Positions 46,819-55,991 of a DNA stretch of 64,000 bases are shown piece after piece. Numbering within the stretch: position 1 is the first letter of the stretch; every line of letters starts with the position of its first letter. The notes beneath the pieces were generated by a model. The model was not told the DNA's origin and made no database searches. It worked only from the letters and a program-made list of their open reading frames with translations. Position numbers and translations under genes: made by a program. This stretch comes from Burkholderia sp. NRF60-BP8. Its GTDB lineage: Bacteria > Pseudomonadota > Gammaproteobacteria > Burkholderiales > Burkholderiaceae. The DNA lies in the NCBI RefSeq assembly GCF_001522585.2, contig NZ_CP013374.1, positions 744,001-808,000 of the forward strand, in the 5' to 3' direction.

Positions 46819-47865
46819 ATGACCGGCTCAGATCCACTTTCCGCCCGGCCCGGGCGTGCGCTGCCGTCGCCGAGCGCGACGGTGCCGATCTCGCTCGTCA
46901 ACGGCTTTCTCGCGAGCGCGGGCGTGCAGCGCGACGTGGTCGAACGCTACCTGCGCGGCGCCGGCATTCCGATCGAGCTGCTCGGCGAGCTGCACGCGCG
47001 CGTGACGGAGGAACAGTTCTCGACGCTGTACCGCACGCTCGCGATCGATCTCGACGACGAGATGCCCGGCATCTTCTCGCGCCCGCTGCGCGGCGGCACG
47101 CTGAAGTATCTGTGCCTGAGCCTGCTCGATGCGCGCAACCTCGAAACGGCGCTGCATCGTTTCGGGCAATTCTTCCATATCTTGCTCGACGACTTCTTCG
47201 TCGAATCGAAGCGCGACGATCTCGTCGCGCAGGTGCTGCTGCGCCCGAACGAGGCCATCGGGCCGATCGGCGCGCTCGGCCAGGAGCTGATGCTCAAGCT
47301 CGTGCACGGCGTATGCTCCTGGCTGATCGGGCAGAAAATTCCGCTGCTGCAGATCGAGTTCGCGTGCCCGCGGCCCCGCCACGCGGTCGATCACCTGTAC
47401 TTCTTCACCGGCGCGGTGCAGTTCGACCGCGAGCGCACGCTGATGCGCTTCAGCGCCGATTACCTCGACGCGCCGATCCGGCAGAGCAAGCGCAACCTGC
47501 GCAAATTCCTCGCGCGCGCGCCCGGCGACTGGATCTTCGAATCGTTCAGCGAACAGCTCGTGTGCCATCGGGTGCGGCAGTACCTGTCGGCGGCGCTGCC
47601 GGATCTGCCCGTGATCGACCAGGCGGCCGAGCACCTGCATTGTTCGGTGCGGACGCTGAGCCGCCATCTGGCCGCCGAAGGGACGACGTTCCAGGTGCTG
47701 AAGGACGAACTGCGGCGCGATATCGCGATCCAGCGGCTGACCGATACGCCCGACACGATCGCCGCGATCGGCGCGGATATCGGCTTCGACGACCCGAGCG
47801 CGTTTCATCGCGCGTTCCGGCACTGGACCGGCAGTACGCCGGGGACGTATCGGCGCCGGGCGTGA
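46819..47865 (+). CDS. AraC-family regulator
   Basis: A 348-residue regulator of the same arabinose-binding/AraC layout as the one at 43.7 kb: N-terminal domain with YLRGAGIPIELLGELHARV and LKYLCLSLLDARNLETAL, and a C-terminal double helix-turn-helix (AAEHLHCSVRTLSRHLAAEGTTF, IGFDDPSAFHRAFRHWTG). The ATG at 46819 follows a GGGG run; the longer open frame upstream overlaps the ligase gene and is a shadow. It lies between the ligase and the beta-oxidation operon and may regulate either. Confidence 0.9.
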   Translation: MTGSDPLSARPGRALPSPSATVPISLVNGFLASAGVQRDVVERYLRGAGIPIELLGELHARVTEEQFSTLYRTLAIDLDDEMPGIFSRPLRGGTLKYLCLSLLDARNLETALHRFGQFFHILLDDFFVESKRDDLVAQVLLRPNEAIGPIGALGQELMLKLVHGVCSWLIGQKIPLLQIEFACPRPRHAVDHLYFFTGAVQFDRERTLMRFSADYLDAPIRQSKRNLRKFLARAPGDWIFESFSEQLVCHRVRQYLSAALPDLPVIDQAAEHLHCSVRTLSRHLAAEGTTFQVLKDELRRDIAIQRLTDTPDTIAAIGADIGFDDPSAFHRAFRHWTGSTPGTYRRRA

Positions 47866-47913
47866 TGCGGGCGCGGGGTTGAGCGTCGCGGATTCGCGCG
47901 TGCACGGATTCAA

Positions 47914-48229
47914 TCCCATAACCGGCTCCTTTTGTGGTTTTCACGGCCGGTTTTTGAGCGGACACTCCCATAACCGGCTTCCTTCGTCGCGCGAGCCGGG
48001 CAGGCGCGCGTGCCGCCGGTCGTTTCCTGTTGGCGCGCATCACCGCGATTGCCGATACCGACGAACCGGGCGCCGACGCCCGTCCGGCGGGCGTTCGCCG
48101 CCGGGGAGGTGGTGTCCGCCGGCACGCGACGTGGCCGGTTTTGTCACCATGTGGGCCGGATATGACAATGGGCATCCGGATGCCCGGCGTTAGGATGGCC
48201 CATCGCGTCGCCCGGCTTGGCCGGTTTTG
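47914..48229. repeat. Repeated AACCGGC / GGCCGGTTTT motifs upstream of the acyl-CoA dehydrogenase operon
   Basis: TCCCATAACCGGC occurs twice (47914-47926, 47966-47978). GGCCGGTTTT occurs three times (47945, 48133, 48219), and GGCCGGATATG once (48154). The first AACCGGC (47920-47926) can pair with GCCGGTT (47946-47952), followed by Ts, so part of it may terminate the araC transcript; the rest lies in the 417-base gap before the dehydrogenase start and looks like clustered regulator sites. Confidence 0.55.
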
Positions 48230-48282
48230 CCGTATCGGACCCCGTGGCGCCCCCTATTCACCGCCTGATTGGAACATCGACC

Positions 48283-50073
48283 ATGAGCTATAACGCCCCC
48301 GTCAAGGACATGCTGTTCGTGCTGAAGGAACTCGCGGGTATCGACGCCATTGCGCAGTTGCCGGGCTTCGAGGATGCGGGTTACGACACGGCGCAGGCCG
48401 TGCTGGACGAGTCCGCGAAATTCTGCGGCGAGGTGCTGGCGCCGCTGAACGTCGAAGGCGACCGCAACCCCAGCAGCTGGAAGGACGGCGTCGTGACCGC
48501 GACGCCGGGCTTCGGCGAAGCGTTCCGTCAGTTCGTCGAAGGCGGCTGGCAGGGGCTGCAGCATCCGGCCGAATACGGCGGCCAGGGGCTGCCGAAGCTG
48601 ATCGCGACGCCGTGCATCGAGATGCTGAACGCGTCGAACCTGTCGTTCGCGCTGTGCCCGCTGCTCACCGACGGCGCGATCGAGGCGCTGCTGACGGCCG
48701 GCACCGACGAGCAGAAGCAGCGCTACGTGCCGAAGCTGATCTCGGGCGAATGGACCGGCACGATGAACCTGACCGAGCCGCAAGCCGGCTCGGATCTCGC
48801 GCTGGTGCGCTCGCGCGCCGAGCCGCAGGGCGACGGCACGTACAAGGTGTTCGGCACGAAGATCTTCATCACGTGGGGCGAGCACGACATGGCGGACAAC
48901 ATCGTCCACCTGGTGCTGGCGCGCACGCCGAACGCGCCGGAAGGCGTGAAGGGCATCTCGCTGTTCATCGTGCCGAAGTTCCTGGTCAACGACGACGGCT
49001 CGCTCGGCGCGCGCAACGACGTGCACTGCGTGTCGATCGAACACAAGCTCGGGATCAAGGCGAGCCCGACGGCGGTGCTGCAATACGGCGATCACGGCGG
49101 TGCGATCGGCTATCTCGTGGGCGAGGAGAACCGCGGCCTCGAATACATGTTCATCATGATGAACGCGGCGCGCTTCGGCGTCGGGATGCAAGGGATCGGC
49201 GTGGCCGACCGCGCGTACCGGAAGGCGGCCGAATTCGCGAAGGAACGCGTGCAGAGCCGTCCGGTGGACGGCTCGGCCAAGCAGTCGGTGACGATCATCC
49301 ATCACCCGGACGTGCGCCGGATGTTGGGCACGATGCGTGCGCTGACCGAAGGCGCGCGGGCGCTCGCGTATGTGGCTGCCGCGCACAGCGACATCGCCCA
49401 TCGCCATCCGGACGAGGCGACGCGCGCGCGTCATCAGGCCATCTACGAATACCTGGTGCCGGTGGTGAAGGGCTGGAGCACGGAGATGGTGAACGACGTC
49501 GCGAGCCTGGGCGTGCAGGTGCACGGCGGGATGGGTTTCATCGAGGAGACGGGCGCGGCGCAGTACTACCGCGACGCGCGGATCCTGGCGATCTACGAAG
49601 GGACGACCGCGATTCAGGCGAACGACCTGGTCGGCCGCAAGACGATGCGCGACGGCGGCGCGGTGGCGAAGGCGCTGATTGCGGAGATCGGCGACACGGT
49701 CGCGGCGCTCGGCAAGATCGACGGTGCGGCGGCCGCTTCGATGAAGGCGCAACTGGAGAAGGGGGCGCGCGCGTTGTCGGCGGTGGTCGACTACGTGCTG
49801 GCGAACACGAAGCAGGACCCGAACGCGGTGTTCGCGGGCAGCGTCCCGTACCTGAAGCTGGCGGGCGTCGTGCTGTGCGGGTGGCAGATGGCGCGCGCGC
49901 TGGTGGCCGCGCACGCGAACCGCGCGAACGACGTCGCGTTCTTCGACGCGAAGATCGCGATCGCACAATGCTATGCGGAGCACGTGCTGGTGCAGGCGGG
50001 CGCGCTCGAAGCGTCGATCGTCGGCGCGAAGGGCAACGAGAGCGTGCTCGCGTTGACGGAAGACCAGTTCTGA
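48283..50073 (+). CDS. Acyl-CoA dehydrogenase (long form)
   Basis: A 596-residue FAD enzyme that makes the trans-2,3 double bond in acyl-CoA, the first oxidation of beta-oxidation. The long form has a C-terminal extension past the usual 380 residues. The catalytic glutamate is E439 in LAIYEGTTAIQANDL; GGMGFIEETGAAQYYRD precedes it, and TMNLTEPQAGSDLA and KIFITWGEHD near residues 170 and 200 shape the FAD site. The ATG at 48283 is chosen over an open frame 22 codons upstream. ETF-quinone oxidoreductase follows 39 bases on, so electrons go from this enzyme to ETF to the quinone pool. Confidence 0.92.
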   Translation: MSYNAPVKDMLFVLKELAGIDAIAQLPGFEDAGYDTAQAVLDESAKFCGEVLAPLNVEGDRNPSSWKDGVVTATPGFGEAFRQFVEGGWQGLQHPAEYGGQGLPKLIATPCIEMLNASNLSFALCPLLTDGAIEALLTAGTDEQKQRYVPKLISGEWTGTMNLTEPQAGSDLALVRSRAEPQGDGTYKVFGTKIFITWGEHDMADNIVHLVLARTPNAPEGVKGISLFIVPKFLVNDDGSLGARNDVHCVSIEHKLGIKASPTAVLQYGDHGGAIGYLVGEENRGLEYMFIMMNAARFGVGMQGIGVADRAYRKAAEFAKERVQSRPVDGSAKQSVTIIHHPDVRRMLGTMRALTEGARALAYVAAAHSDIAHRHPDEATRARHQAIYEYLVPVVKGWSTEMVNDVASLGVQVHGGMGFIEETGAAQYYRDARILAIYEGTTAIQANDLVGRKTMRDGGAVAKALIAEIGDTVAALGKIDGAAAASMKAQLEKGARALSAVVDYVLANTKQDPNAVFAGSVPYLKLAGVVLCGWQMARALVAAHANRANDVAFFDAKIAIAQCYAEHVLVQAGALEASIVGAKGNESVLALTEDQF

Positions 50074-50112
50074 CCGGCTGACGGTCGGGATGCAGCAGGA
50101 GGAGACAGGATT

Positions 50113-51786
50113 TTGACCACACAGGACTTGCTCGCGCAATACGGCCCGCGCGAATCGATGGAATACGACGTCGTGATCGTCGGCGGCGGCCCCGCCGGGC
50201 TGTCGGCGGCGATCCGGCTCAAGCAGCTGGCCGCCGAGAAAGGCACCGAGATCGGCGTGTGCGTGCTCGAGAAGGGTTCCGAGATCGGCGCGCACATCCT
50301 GTCGGGCGCAGTGATGGACCCGCGCGCGATCACCGAGCTGTTTCCCGACTGGAAGGCGCGCGGCGCACCGCTCGATGTCGAGGTCACGGAAGACCGCTTC
50401 CTGTTCCTGTCCGAGAAAAGCGCAGTGACCACGCCGAACTGGGCGCTGCCGGACAACTTCAAGAACCACGGCAACTACGTGATTTCGCTGGGCAACGTCA
50501 CGCGCTGGCTCGGCCAGCAGGCCGAGGCGCTCGGCGTCGAGATCTTCCCGGGCTTCCCTGCTGCCGAGATTCTCTACAACGACGACGGCTCGGTCAAAGG
50601 CGTCGCGACCGGCAACATGGGCGTGGGCAAGGACGGCGAGCCGACCGAGAACTTCCAGCTCGGCATGGAGCTGCACGCGAAGTACACGCTGTTCGCCGAA
50701 GGCTGCCGCGGGCATCTCGGCCGCCAGCTGATCACGAAATTCAAGCTCGACGCGAACGCCGATCCGCAGGCGTACGGGATCGGCATCAAGGAGCTGTGGG
50801 AAATCGATCCGGCCAAGCACAAGCCGGGCCTCGTGATCCACACGGCCGGCTGGCCGCTGAAGTCGGATACGTACGGCGGCTCGTTCCTGTATCACATGGA
50901 CAACAACCAGGTCGTGGTCGGCTTCGTGGTGGGCCTGGGCTACACGAACCCGTACCTGTCGCCGTTCGAGGAATTCCAGCGCTACAAGACGCATCCGTCG
51001 ATCCGCGCATTCCTCGAAGGCGGCAAGCGCGTGTCGTACGGCGCGCGCGCGATCACGGCCGGCGGTCTGCTGTCGTTGCCGAAGACGGTGTTCCCGGGCG
51101 GCGCGCTGATCGGCGACGACGCGGGCTTCCTGAACGCGTCGCGGATTAAGGGCAGCCACGCGGCGATCAAAACGGGCATGCTCGCAGCCGACGCCGCATT
51201 CGACGCGGTGCAGGCAGGCCGGCAGTCGGACGAACTCAACGCGTACCCGGACGCGTTCAAGCAATCGTGGCTGTACACGGAGCTGTACCGCGCGCGCAAC
51301 TTCAAGCAGTGGATGGCCAAGGGCCTGTACCTCGGCACGCTGATGGTCGGCATCGAGCAGAAGGTGATGGGCGGCAACGTGCCGTGGACGCTGCATCACC
51401 AGCATGCGGACCACGAGATGCTGAAGCCGGCGTCGCAGTGCGAGCCGATCGCGTATCCGAAGCCGGACGGCAAGCTGACGTTCGATCGCCTCTCGTCGGT
51501 GTTCATCTCGAACACGAACCACGAGGAGAACCAGCCGGCGCACCTGACGCTGAAGGACGCGAGCGTGCCGGTGAACGTGAACCTGCGCACGTACGCGGGG
51601 CCGGAGGCGCGGTTCTGCCCGGCGGCGGTGTACGAGTTCGTGAAGAACGACGACGGCAGCGAGCGGCTCGTGATCAACGCGCAGAACTGCGTGCACTGCA
51701 AGACCTGCGACATCAAGGACCCGGCGCAGAACATCGTGTGGGTCACGCCCGAAGGCGGCGGCGGGCCGAATTATCCGAACATGTAA
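50113..51786 (+). CDS. Electron transfer flavoprotein-ubiquinone oxidoreductase
   Basis: A 557-residue FAD and 4Fe-4S enzyme that passes electrons from ETF to ubiquinone at the inner membrane. The FAD motif VVIVGGGPAGLSAA is at residues about 20-33. The iron-sulfur cysteines are near the C-terminus in CVHCKTCDIKDP, with a fourth in ARFCPAAVYEF. A TTG start at 50113 is used because an AGGAGG lies upstream; an ATG 15 codons later (50158) is the alternative but would leave only four residues before the FAD strand. It sits in the beta-oxidation operon. Confidence 0.93.
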   Translation: MTTQDLLAQYGPRESMEYDVVIVGGGPAGLSAAIRLKQLAAEKGTEIGVCVLEKGSEIGAHILSGAVMDPRAITELFPDWKARGAPLDVEVTEDRFLFLSEKSAVTTPNWALPDNFKNHGNYVISLGNVTRWLGQQAEALGVEIFPGFPAAEILYNDDGSVKGVATGNMGVGKDGEPTENFQLGMELHAKYTLFAEGCRGHLGRQLITKFKLDANADPQAYGIGIKELWEIDPAKHKPGLVIHTAGWPLKSDTYGGSFLYHMDNNQVVVGFVVGLGYTNPYLSPFEEFQRYKTHPSIRAFLEGGKRVSYGARAITAGGLLSLPKTVFPGGALIGDDAGFLNASRIKGSHAAIKTGMLAADAAFDAVQAGRQSDELNAYPDAFKQSWLYTELYRARNFKQWMAKGLYLGTLMVGIEQKVMGGNVPWTLHHQHADHEMLKPASQCEPIAYPKPDGKLTFDRLSSVFISNTNHEENQPAHLTLKDASVPVNVNLRTYAGPEARFCPAAVYEFVKNDDGSERLVINAQNCVHCKTCDIKDPAQNIVWVTPEGGGGPNYPNM

Positions 51787-51835
51787 CGCAACGCATCCCC
51801 GCGCCCCGTGGGCGTGAACGAACCGGAGTGAGACG

Positions 51836-53029
51836 ATGAGCAATGCAGCGAAGGAAGTCGTGGTGGTGAGCGGTGTCCGTACCGCGATCGGCGATTTCGG
51901 CGGGAGCCTGAAGGATTTCTCGCCGACCGATCTCGGCGCGAAGGTGGTCGCCGAAGTGCTGGCGCGCGCGAACGTGCCGGGCGATTCGGTCGGCCATGTC
52001 GTGTTCGGCCACGTCGTGAACACCGAGCCGAAGGACATGTATCTCGCGCGCGTCGCGGCGATCAACGGCGGCGTCGCGCAGCACACGCCGGCGCTCACCG
52101 TGAACCGCCTGTGCGGCTCGGGCCTGCAGGCGATCGTGTCGGCCGCGCAGACGATCATGCTCGGCGACGCCGACGTCGCGATCGGCGGCGGTTCGGAGAG
52201 CATGAGCCGTGCGCCGTACACCGTGCCGGCCGCGCGCTTCGGCCAGCGCATGGGCGATGCGAAGCTCGTCGACATGATGCTCGGCGCGCTGCACGACCCG
52301 TTCCAGACGATCCACATGGGCGTGACGGCCGAGAACGTCGCCCGCAAGTACGACATCTCGCGTGACGCGCAGGATGCGCTGGCGCTCGAATCGCATCGTC
52401 GCGCGGCGCGCGCGATCGCGGAAGGGCGCTTCAAGGATCAGATCCTGCCGATCTCGATCCGCACGAAGAAGGGCGAAGTCGCGTTCGACACCGACGAGCA
52501 CGTGCGGCACGACGCGAGCGCGGACGATTTCACGAAGCTCAAGCCGGTGTTCGCGAAGGAAAACGGCACCGTGACCGCCGGCAACGCGTCGGGCATCAAC
52601 GACGCGGCCGCTGCCGTGCTGATGATGAGCGCGGACGCTGCGCGCGCGCAGGGCGTGAAGCCGCTCGCCCGCCTCGTCGCGTATGCGCACGCGGGCGTCG
52701 ATCCTGCGTACATGGGCATCGGTCCGGTGCCGGCCACGCAGAAGGCGCTCGAACGCGCGGGCCTGAAGATCGCCGATCTCGACGTGATCGAAGCCAACGA
52801 GGCGTTCGCCGCGCAGGCCTGCGCGGTCACGCAGGAACTCGGCCTCGATCCCGCGAAGGTCAACCCGAACGGCTCGGGCATCTCGCTCGGTCACCCGATC
52901 GGCGCGACCGGCGCGCTGATCACGGTGAAGGCGCTGTACGAACTGAAGCGTATCGGCGGCCGTTACGCGCTCGTGACGATGTGCATCGGCGGCGGCCAGG
53001 GGATTGCCGCGATCTTCGAGAACATCTGA
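51836..53029 (+). CDS. Acetyl-CoA C-acyltransferase (thiolase)
   Basis: A 397-residue thiolase that cleaves 3-oxoacyl-CoA to acetyl-CoA, or condenses two acetyl-CoA. The acyl-bearing cysteine is C93 in [10 protein letters not shown]; the C-terminal [11 protein letters not shown] and MCIGGGQG supply the catalytic His and second Cys. GGAGTG precedes the ATG at 51836. It is 49 bases after the ETF-QO gene and 38 before the hydroxyacyl-CoA dehydrogenase gene in one operon. Whether it acts on long or short chains cannot be told from the sequence. Confidence 0.94.
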   Translation: MSNAAKEVVVVSGVRTAIGDFGGSLKDFSPTDLGAKVVAEVLARANVPGDSVGHVVFGHVVNTEPKDMYLARVAAINGGVAQHTPALTVNRLCGSGLQAIVSAAQTIMLGDADVAIGGGSESMSRAPYTVPAARFGQRMGDAKLVDMMLGALHDPFQTIHMGVTAENVARKYDISRDAQDALALESHRRAARAIAEGRFKDQILPISIRTKKGEVAFDTDEHVRHDASADDFTKLKPVFAKENGTVTAGNASGINDAAAAVLMMSADAARAQGVKPLARLVAYAHAGVDPAYMGIGPVPATQKALERAGLKIADLDVIEANEAFAAQACAVTQELGLDPAKVNPNGSGISLGHPIGATGALITVKALYELKRIGGRYALVTMCIGGGQGIAAIFENI

Positions 53030-53067
53030 TAATCGACCGCTCGGCATCCGAATACACAGGAATCGTC

Positions 53068-53922
53068 ATGACCATCGAAACCGTCGGCGTCGTAGGCGCC
53101 GGAACCATGGGCAACGGCATTGCGCAAACCGCGGCCGTTGCCGGACTGAACGTCGTGATGATCGACGTCAGCGACGCCGCGCTCGACAAGGGCCTCGCGA
53201 CGCTGAAGGGCAGCCTCGAGCGGCTCGTGTCGAAGGACAAGCTCGACGCGGCCGCGCGCGATGCGGCGCTCGCGCGCATCGCGACGTCGACCGACTACGC
53301 GAAGCTCGCGGCGGTCGACATCGTGATCGAAGCGGCGACCGAGAACGTCGAGTTGAAGGGCCGCATCCTGAAGCAGATCGAGTCGGTCGCGCGGCCCGAC
53401 GCGATCATCGCGACCAATACGTCGTCGATCTCGATCACCGCGCTCGCGGCGCCGCTTGCCGATCCGTCGCGTTTCCTCGGCATGCATTTCTTCAACCCGG
53501 TGCCGCTGATGCCGCTCGTCGAGATCATCCGCGGGCTGCAGACGAGCGACGCGACCGCGTCGGCCGTGCGCGCGCTGACCGAGCGTTTCGACAAATCGCC
53601 GATCGGCGTGCGCAATTCGCCGGGCTTCGTCGTGAACCGGATCCTGGTGCCGATGATCAACGAAGCGTTCTTCGTGCTGGCCGAAGGTATCGCGTCGGCC
53701 GAGGAGATCGACGCGGGGATGAAGCTCGGCGCGAACCACCCGATCGGGCCGCTCGCGCTGGCCGACCTCGTCGGGCTCGACGTGTGCCTCGCGGTGATGG
53801 ACGTGTTCCTGAAGGACTTCGGGGATCCGAAGTATCGCGCGTGCCCGCTGCTGCGCGAGATGGTGTCGGCGGGGCGCCTCGGGCGGAAGACGGGACGCGG
53901 GGTGTACGACTACGGCAAGTAA
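53068..53922 (+). CDS. 3-hydroxyacyl-CoA dehydrogenase (3-hydroxybutyryl-CoA type)
   Basis: A 284-residue NAD enzyme that oxidises 3-hydroxyacyl-CoA to 3-oxoacyl-CoA. The NAD motif [11 protein letters not shown] is at residues 9-19, and the catalytic His/Glu pair region [19 protein letters not shown] is near 140. AGGA precedes the ATG at 53068; the frame opens upstream inside the thiolase gene. The size is that of the single-domain short-chain type. No enoyl-CoA hydratase is in this operon, so that step must be supplied elsewhere. A UUCG hairpin terminator follows. Confidence 0.93.
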   Translation: MTIETVGVVGAGTMGNGIAQTAAVAGLNVVMIDVSDAALDKGLATLKGSLERLVSKDKLDAAARDAALARIATSTDYAKLAAVDIVIEAATENVELKGRILKQIESVARPDAIIATNTSSISITALAAPLADPSRFLGMHFFNPVPLMPLVEIIRGLQTSDATASAVRALTERFDKSPIGVRNSPGFVVNRILVPMINEAFFVLAEGIASAEEIDAGMKLGANHPIGPLALADLVGLDVCLAVMDVFLKDFGDPKYRACPLLREMVSAGRLGRKTGRGVYDYGK

Positions 53923-53946
53923 GCGGCGCATCGGTGCCTCTTCGCG

Positions 53947-53966
53947 CGGCCGCCTTCGGGCGGCCG
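53947..53966 (+). terminator. UUCG-loop terminator after the beta-oxidation operon
   Basis: CGGCCGCC (53947-53954), TTCG loop, GGCGGCCG (53959-53966): a perfect 8-bp stem with an extra-stable tetraloop, 25 bases after the last stop codon and before the convergent TetR gene. Confidence 0.75.
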
Positions 53967-53994
53967 TGTGCATTGTGTGGCACGCGCGGCGGGA

Positions 53995-54657
53995 TTACGC
54001 GTCGAGTATCGACAGGTCGCGCGGCAACGCGCGCTTGAACATCGACAGAAGCTGCCGCGCCGCCTTCGGCGGCAACGTGATCGCATGGCGCACGGCCGCC
54101 GCGATCTGGATCATCATCAGTTCCGCGAATGCGCTGCGTTGCGCGCGGGTCGTGTCGGGCGCGACTTCCGCCAGCGCATCCGCGAACAGCCCGGCCAGGA
54201 ATTCGCCGTCCGCGCGATCCAGTTCCTGCAGCGCGCGATCGGCCTGCGTCGCGCGCCAGATGTCGCGCATCAGCGGCTCGTCGACGAACATCCGGTAGTA
54301 GCTGTCCGTGATGCGTGCGAGCGTGCCGTGCAGGTCGTCGAGCGTCTTCATCGTGGCGAGATCGCGCCGCACGCAGTCGTGGCCAACCTCGTTGTAGCGC
54401 TCCGCGAGCGTGCCGATCACGGCCGCCTTGTCCGGAAAGTACTGATACAGCGACCCGAACGAAATGCCCGTGCGTTCGACGATGTCGCTCATCCGGAACG
54501 CGTCGCAACCTTTCTCGATCATCACTTCCGATGCGCACGCGAGGATGCGCTCGAACCGCTCGCGGCTGCGCTGCTGCGTCGGTACCAGCCGCGCACGCGC
54601 CGGCGCGTCCGCCGCCGTGTCGGGCTCGTCGCTCTGCCCCGATTTTTGCCGGCCCAT
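53995..54657 (-). CDS. TetR-family transcriptional regulator
   Basis: A 220-residue repressor with a disordered N-terminus (about residues 1-25), then the helix-turn-helix near 45-75 (DAFRMSDIVERTGISFGSLYQYFPDKAAV) and a TetR ligand domain. GGGAGG precedes the ATG at 54657. It is divergent from the NmrA-like gene across 96 bases that hold a strong palindromic operator overlapping the -10 box, so it very likely represses that gene and itself. The ligand is unknown. Confidence 0.92.
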   Translation of the reverse strand: MGRQKSGQSDEPDTAADAPARARLVPTQQRSRERFERILACASEVMIEKGCDAFRMSDIVERTGISFGSLYQYFPDKAAVIGTLAERYNEVGHDCVRRDLATMKTLDDLHGTLARITDSYYRMFVDEPLMRDIWRATQADRALQELDRADGEFLAGLFADALAEVAPDTTRAQRSAFAELMMIQIAAAVRHAITLPPKAARQLLSMFKRALPRDLSILDA

Positions 54658-54674
54658 GCCGCCTCCCGAAAAAC

Positions 54675-54718
54675 TTGACGTTATTAATGCGAGAGTCTAT
54701 CGTGTTTTTAAAACGCGA
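54675..54718 (+). promoter_or_regulatory. Promoter and TetR operator of the NmrA-like gene
   Basis: -35 TTGACG (54675-54680), 17-base spacer, -10 TATCGT (54698-54703). TCGTGTTTT-T-AAAACGCGA (54700-54718) is an almost perfect 19-bp palindrome (one mismatch) that overlaps the -10 and start-point region. A further TCGTGTTTT half-site lies at about 54725. Binding here would block RNA polymerase. Confidence 0.75.
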
Positions 54719-54753
54719 GACATTCTCGTGTTTTTTTCAAAAAGGAGACGCAC

Positions 54754-55578
54754 ATGTCGGCACTTCCCATTCTCATCGTCGGCGGTTCGGGCAAGACGGG
54801 CGCCCGCGTCGATGCCCGGCTGCGCACGCGCGGCCTCGCGACGCGACCGGTGTCGCGCACGTCGGCGGTGCGCTTCGACTGGACGGCGCCCGACACCTGG
54901 CCGGCCGCGCTCGATGGCGTGTCGGCCGCTTACGTGACCTATCAGCCCGATCTGGCCGTCGACGGTGCGGCGGACGCGATCGCCGGATTCGCGCGGCTCG
55001 CGCGGGAGCGCGGCGTCGAGCGCGTGGTGCTGCTGTCCGGGCGCGGCGAGCCGCGTGCGCAGGCCGCCGAGGCTGCGCTGCAGGCGTCGGGCGTAGGCTG
55101 GGGTGTCGTGCGTGCAAGCTGGTTCAACCAGAACTTCTCCGAAGGCTATCTGCTCGACGGCGTGCTGGCCGGCGAAGTCGTGCTACCGGCCGGCGCGGTG
55201 CCCGAGCCGTTCGTCGATGCGGACGACATCGCGGACGTGGCCGTGGCCGCGCTCACCGATGCGCGGTTCGCGGACCGTGTGATCGAGGTCACGGGCCCGC
55301 GCGCACTGACGTTCGCCGAAGCGGTCGGCGAAATCGCACGGGCTGCCGGGCGGCCGATCGCCTATCGCGAGATTGCGCACGACGCGTTCGTCGCGGGGCT
55401 GCGCGAGGCCGGCGTACCGGCGCCGATCGTCGCGCTGCTCGACGACCTGTTCGACGTGGTGCTCGACGGACGCAACAGCGCGGTGACGCACGGCGTCGAG
55501 GCCACCCTCGGGCGCCCGGCGCGCGATTTCGCCGACTATGCGCGTGCGGCCGCCGCGACCGGCGTGTGGAACGCCTGA
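54754..55578 (+). CDS. NmrA-like NAD(P)-binding protein
   Basis: A 274-residue atypical short-chain dehydrogenase of the NmrA/TMR group. The dinucleotide motif ILIVGGSGKTGARV is at residues about 6-19; GVVRASWFNQNFSEGYLLDGVL and EPFVDADDIADVAV are typical of NmrA-like quinone reductase or redox-sensor proteins. AAAAAGGAGAC precedes the ATG. The Tyr-x-x-x-Lys catalytic pair of classical dehydrogenases is not seen, as in NmrA proteins. It is controlled by the divergent TetR gene. Likely role: reduction or sensing of an electrophile. Confidence 0.88.
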   Translation: MSALPILIVGGSGKTGARVDARLRTRGLATRPVSRTSAVRFDWTAPDTWPAALDGVSAAYVTYQPDLAVDGAADAIAGFARLARERGVERVVLLSGRGEPRAQAAEAALQASGVGWGVVRASWFNQNFSEGYLLDGVLAGEVVLPAGAVPEPFVDADDIADVAVAALTDARFADRVIEVTGPRALTFAEAVGEIARAAGRPIAYREIAHDAFVAGLREAGVPAPIVALLDDLFDVVLDGRNSAVTHGVEATLGRPARDFADYARAAAATGVWNA

Positions 55579-55694
55579 CCGTGATCGTGTTCGTGACTTC
55601 AGCGTTGTTGTGAGCGGCCAAGTTCTTGATTTTCCATGGGGCCAAAGACATCTTTTTCGGCGAGCCGATCTGTCGAAATGACGGCGGTCGATGC

Positions 55695-55721
55695 GTGGAT
55701 TACGTATAATACGTATTCCAC
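55695..55721 (+). promoter_or_regulatory. Autoregulatory operator and -10 of the toxin-antitoxin pair
   Basis: A 27-bp palindrome, GTGGATTACGTAT-A-ATACGTATTCCAC with one mismatch. Its centre contains TATAAT (55705-55710), a perfect -10 box. It ends 16 bases before the antitoxin ATG. This is the expected binding site of the antitoxin or of the toxin-antitoxin complex. Confidence 0.8.
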
Positions 55722-55736
55722 GCACAGGAGGCCGCC

Positions 55737-55991
55737 ATGCCGACCATCACCGCCACAGAACTGGCTCGCCATACCCGCCAGATCCTCGATCAGGTCGCCC
55801 AGCGTCGCGAAACGATCGTGGTCGAACGCAATCAGACGGTGATCGCCCGTCTGGTGCCCGCCGAGCCCATGATGCGTGCTGCCGAAGCACTCGCCGATTT
55901 GCCAGTGAGCCTGGGCGCCGAGGACGCGGCACGCTGGCTGCGCGACAGCCGCGAAGGCTTCGAAGACGGGGTGCGTGACCCATGGGCATGA
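55737..55991 (+). CDS. Phd/YefM-type antitoxin
   Basis: An 84-residue antitoxin. The N-terminus (TITATELARHTRQILDQVAQRRETIVVERNQTVIARLVP) is the Phd/YefM DNA-binding dimer fold; the C-terminal half (AARWLRDSREGFEDGV) would bind and block the toxin. AGGAGG precedes the ATG. It overlaps the toxin gene by ten bases and sits just after a 27-bp palindrome, so it represses its own operon. In the absence of fresh synthesis it should be degraded and free the toxin. Confidence 0.88.
   Translation: MPTITATELARHTRQILDQVAQRRETIVVERNQTVIARLVPAEPMMRAAEALADLPVSLGAEDAARWLRDSREGFEDGVRDPWA

Noticed and set aside
48190-52434. A 1414-residue open frame on the minus strand
   Set aside because: It lies antisense to the acyl-CoA dehydrogenase, ETF-QO and thiolase genes and is rich in Arg, His and Val-Asp repeats typical of GC-rich shadow frames. 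No domain.
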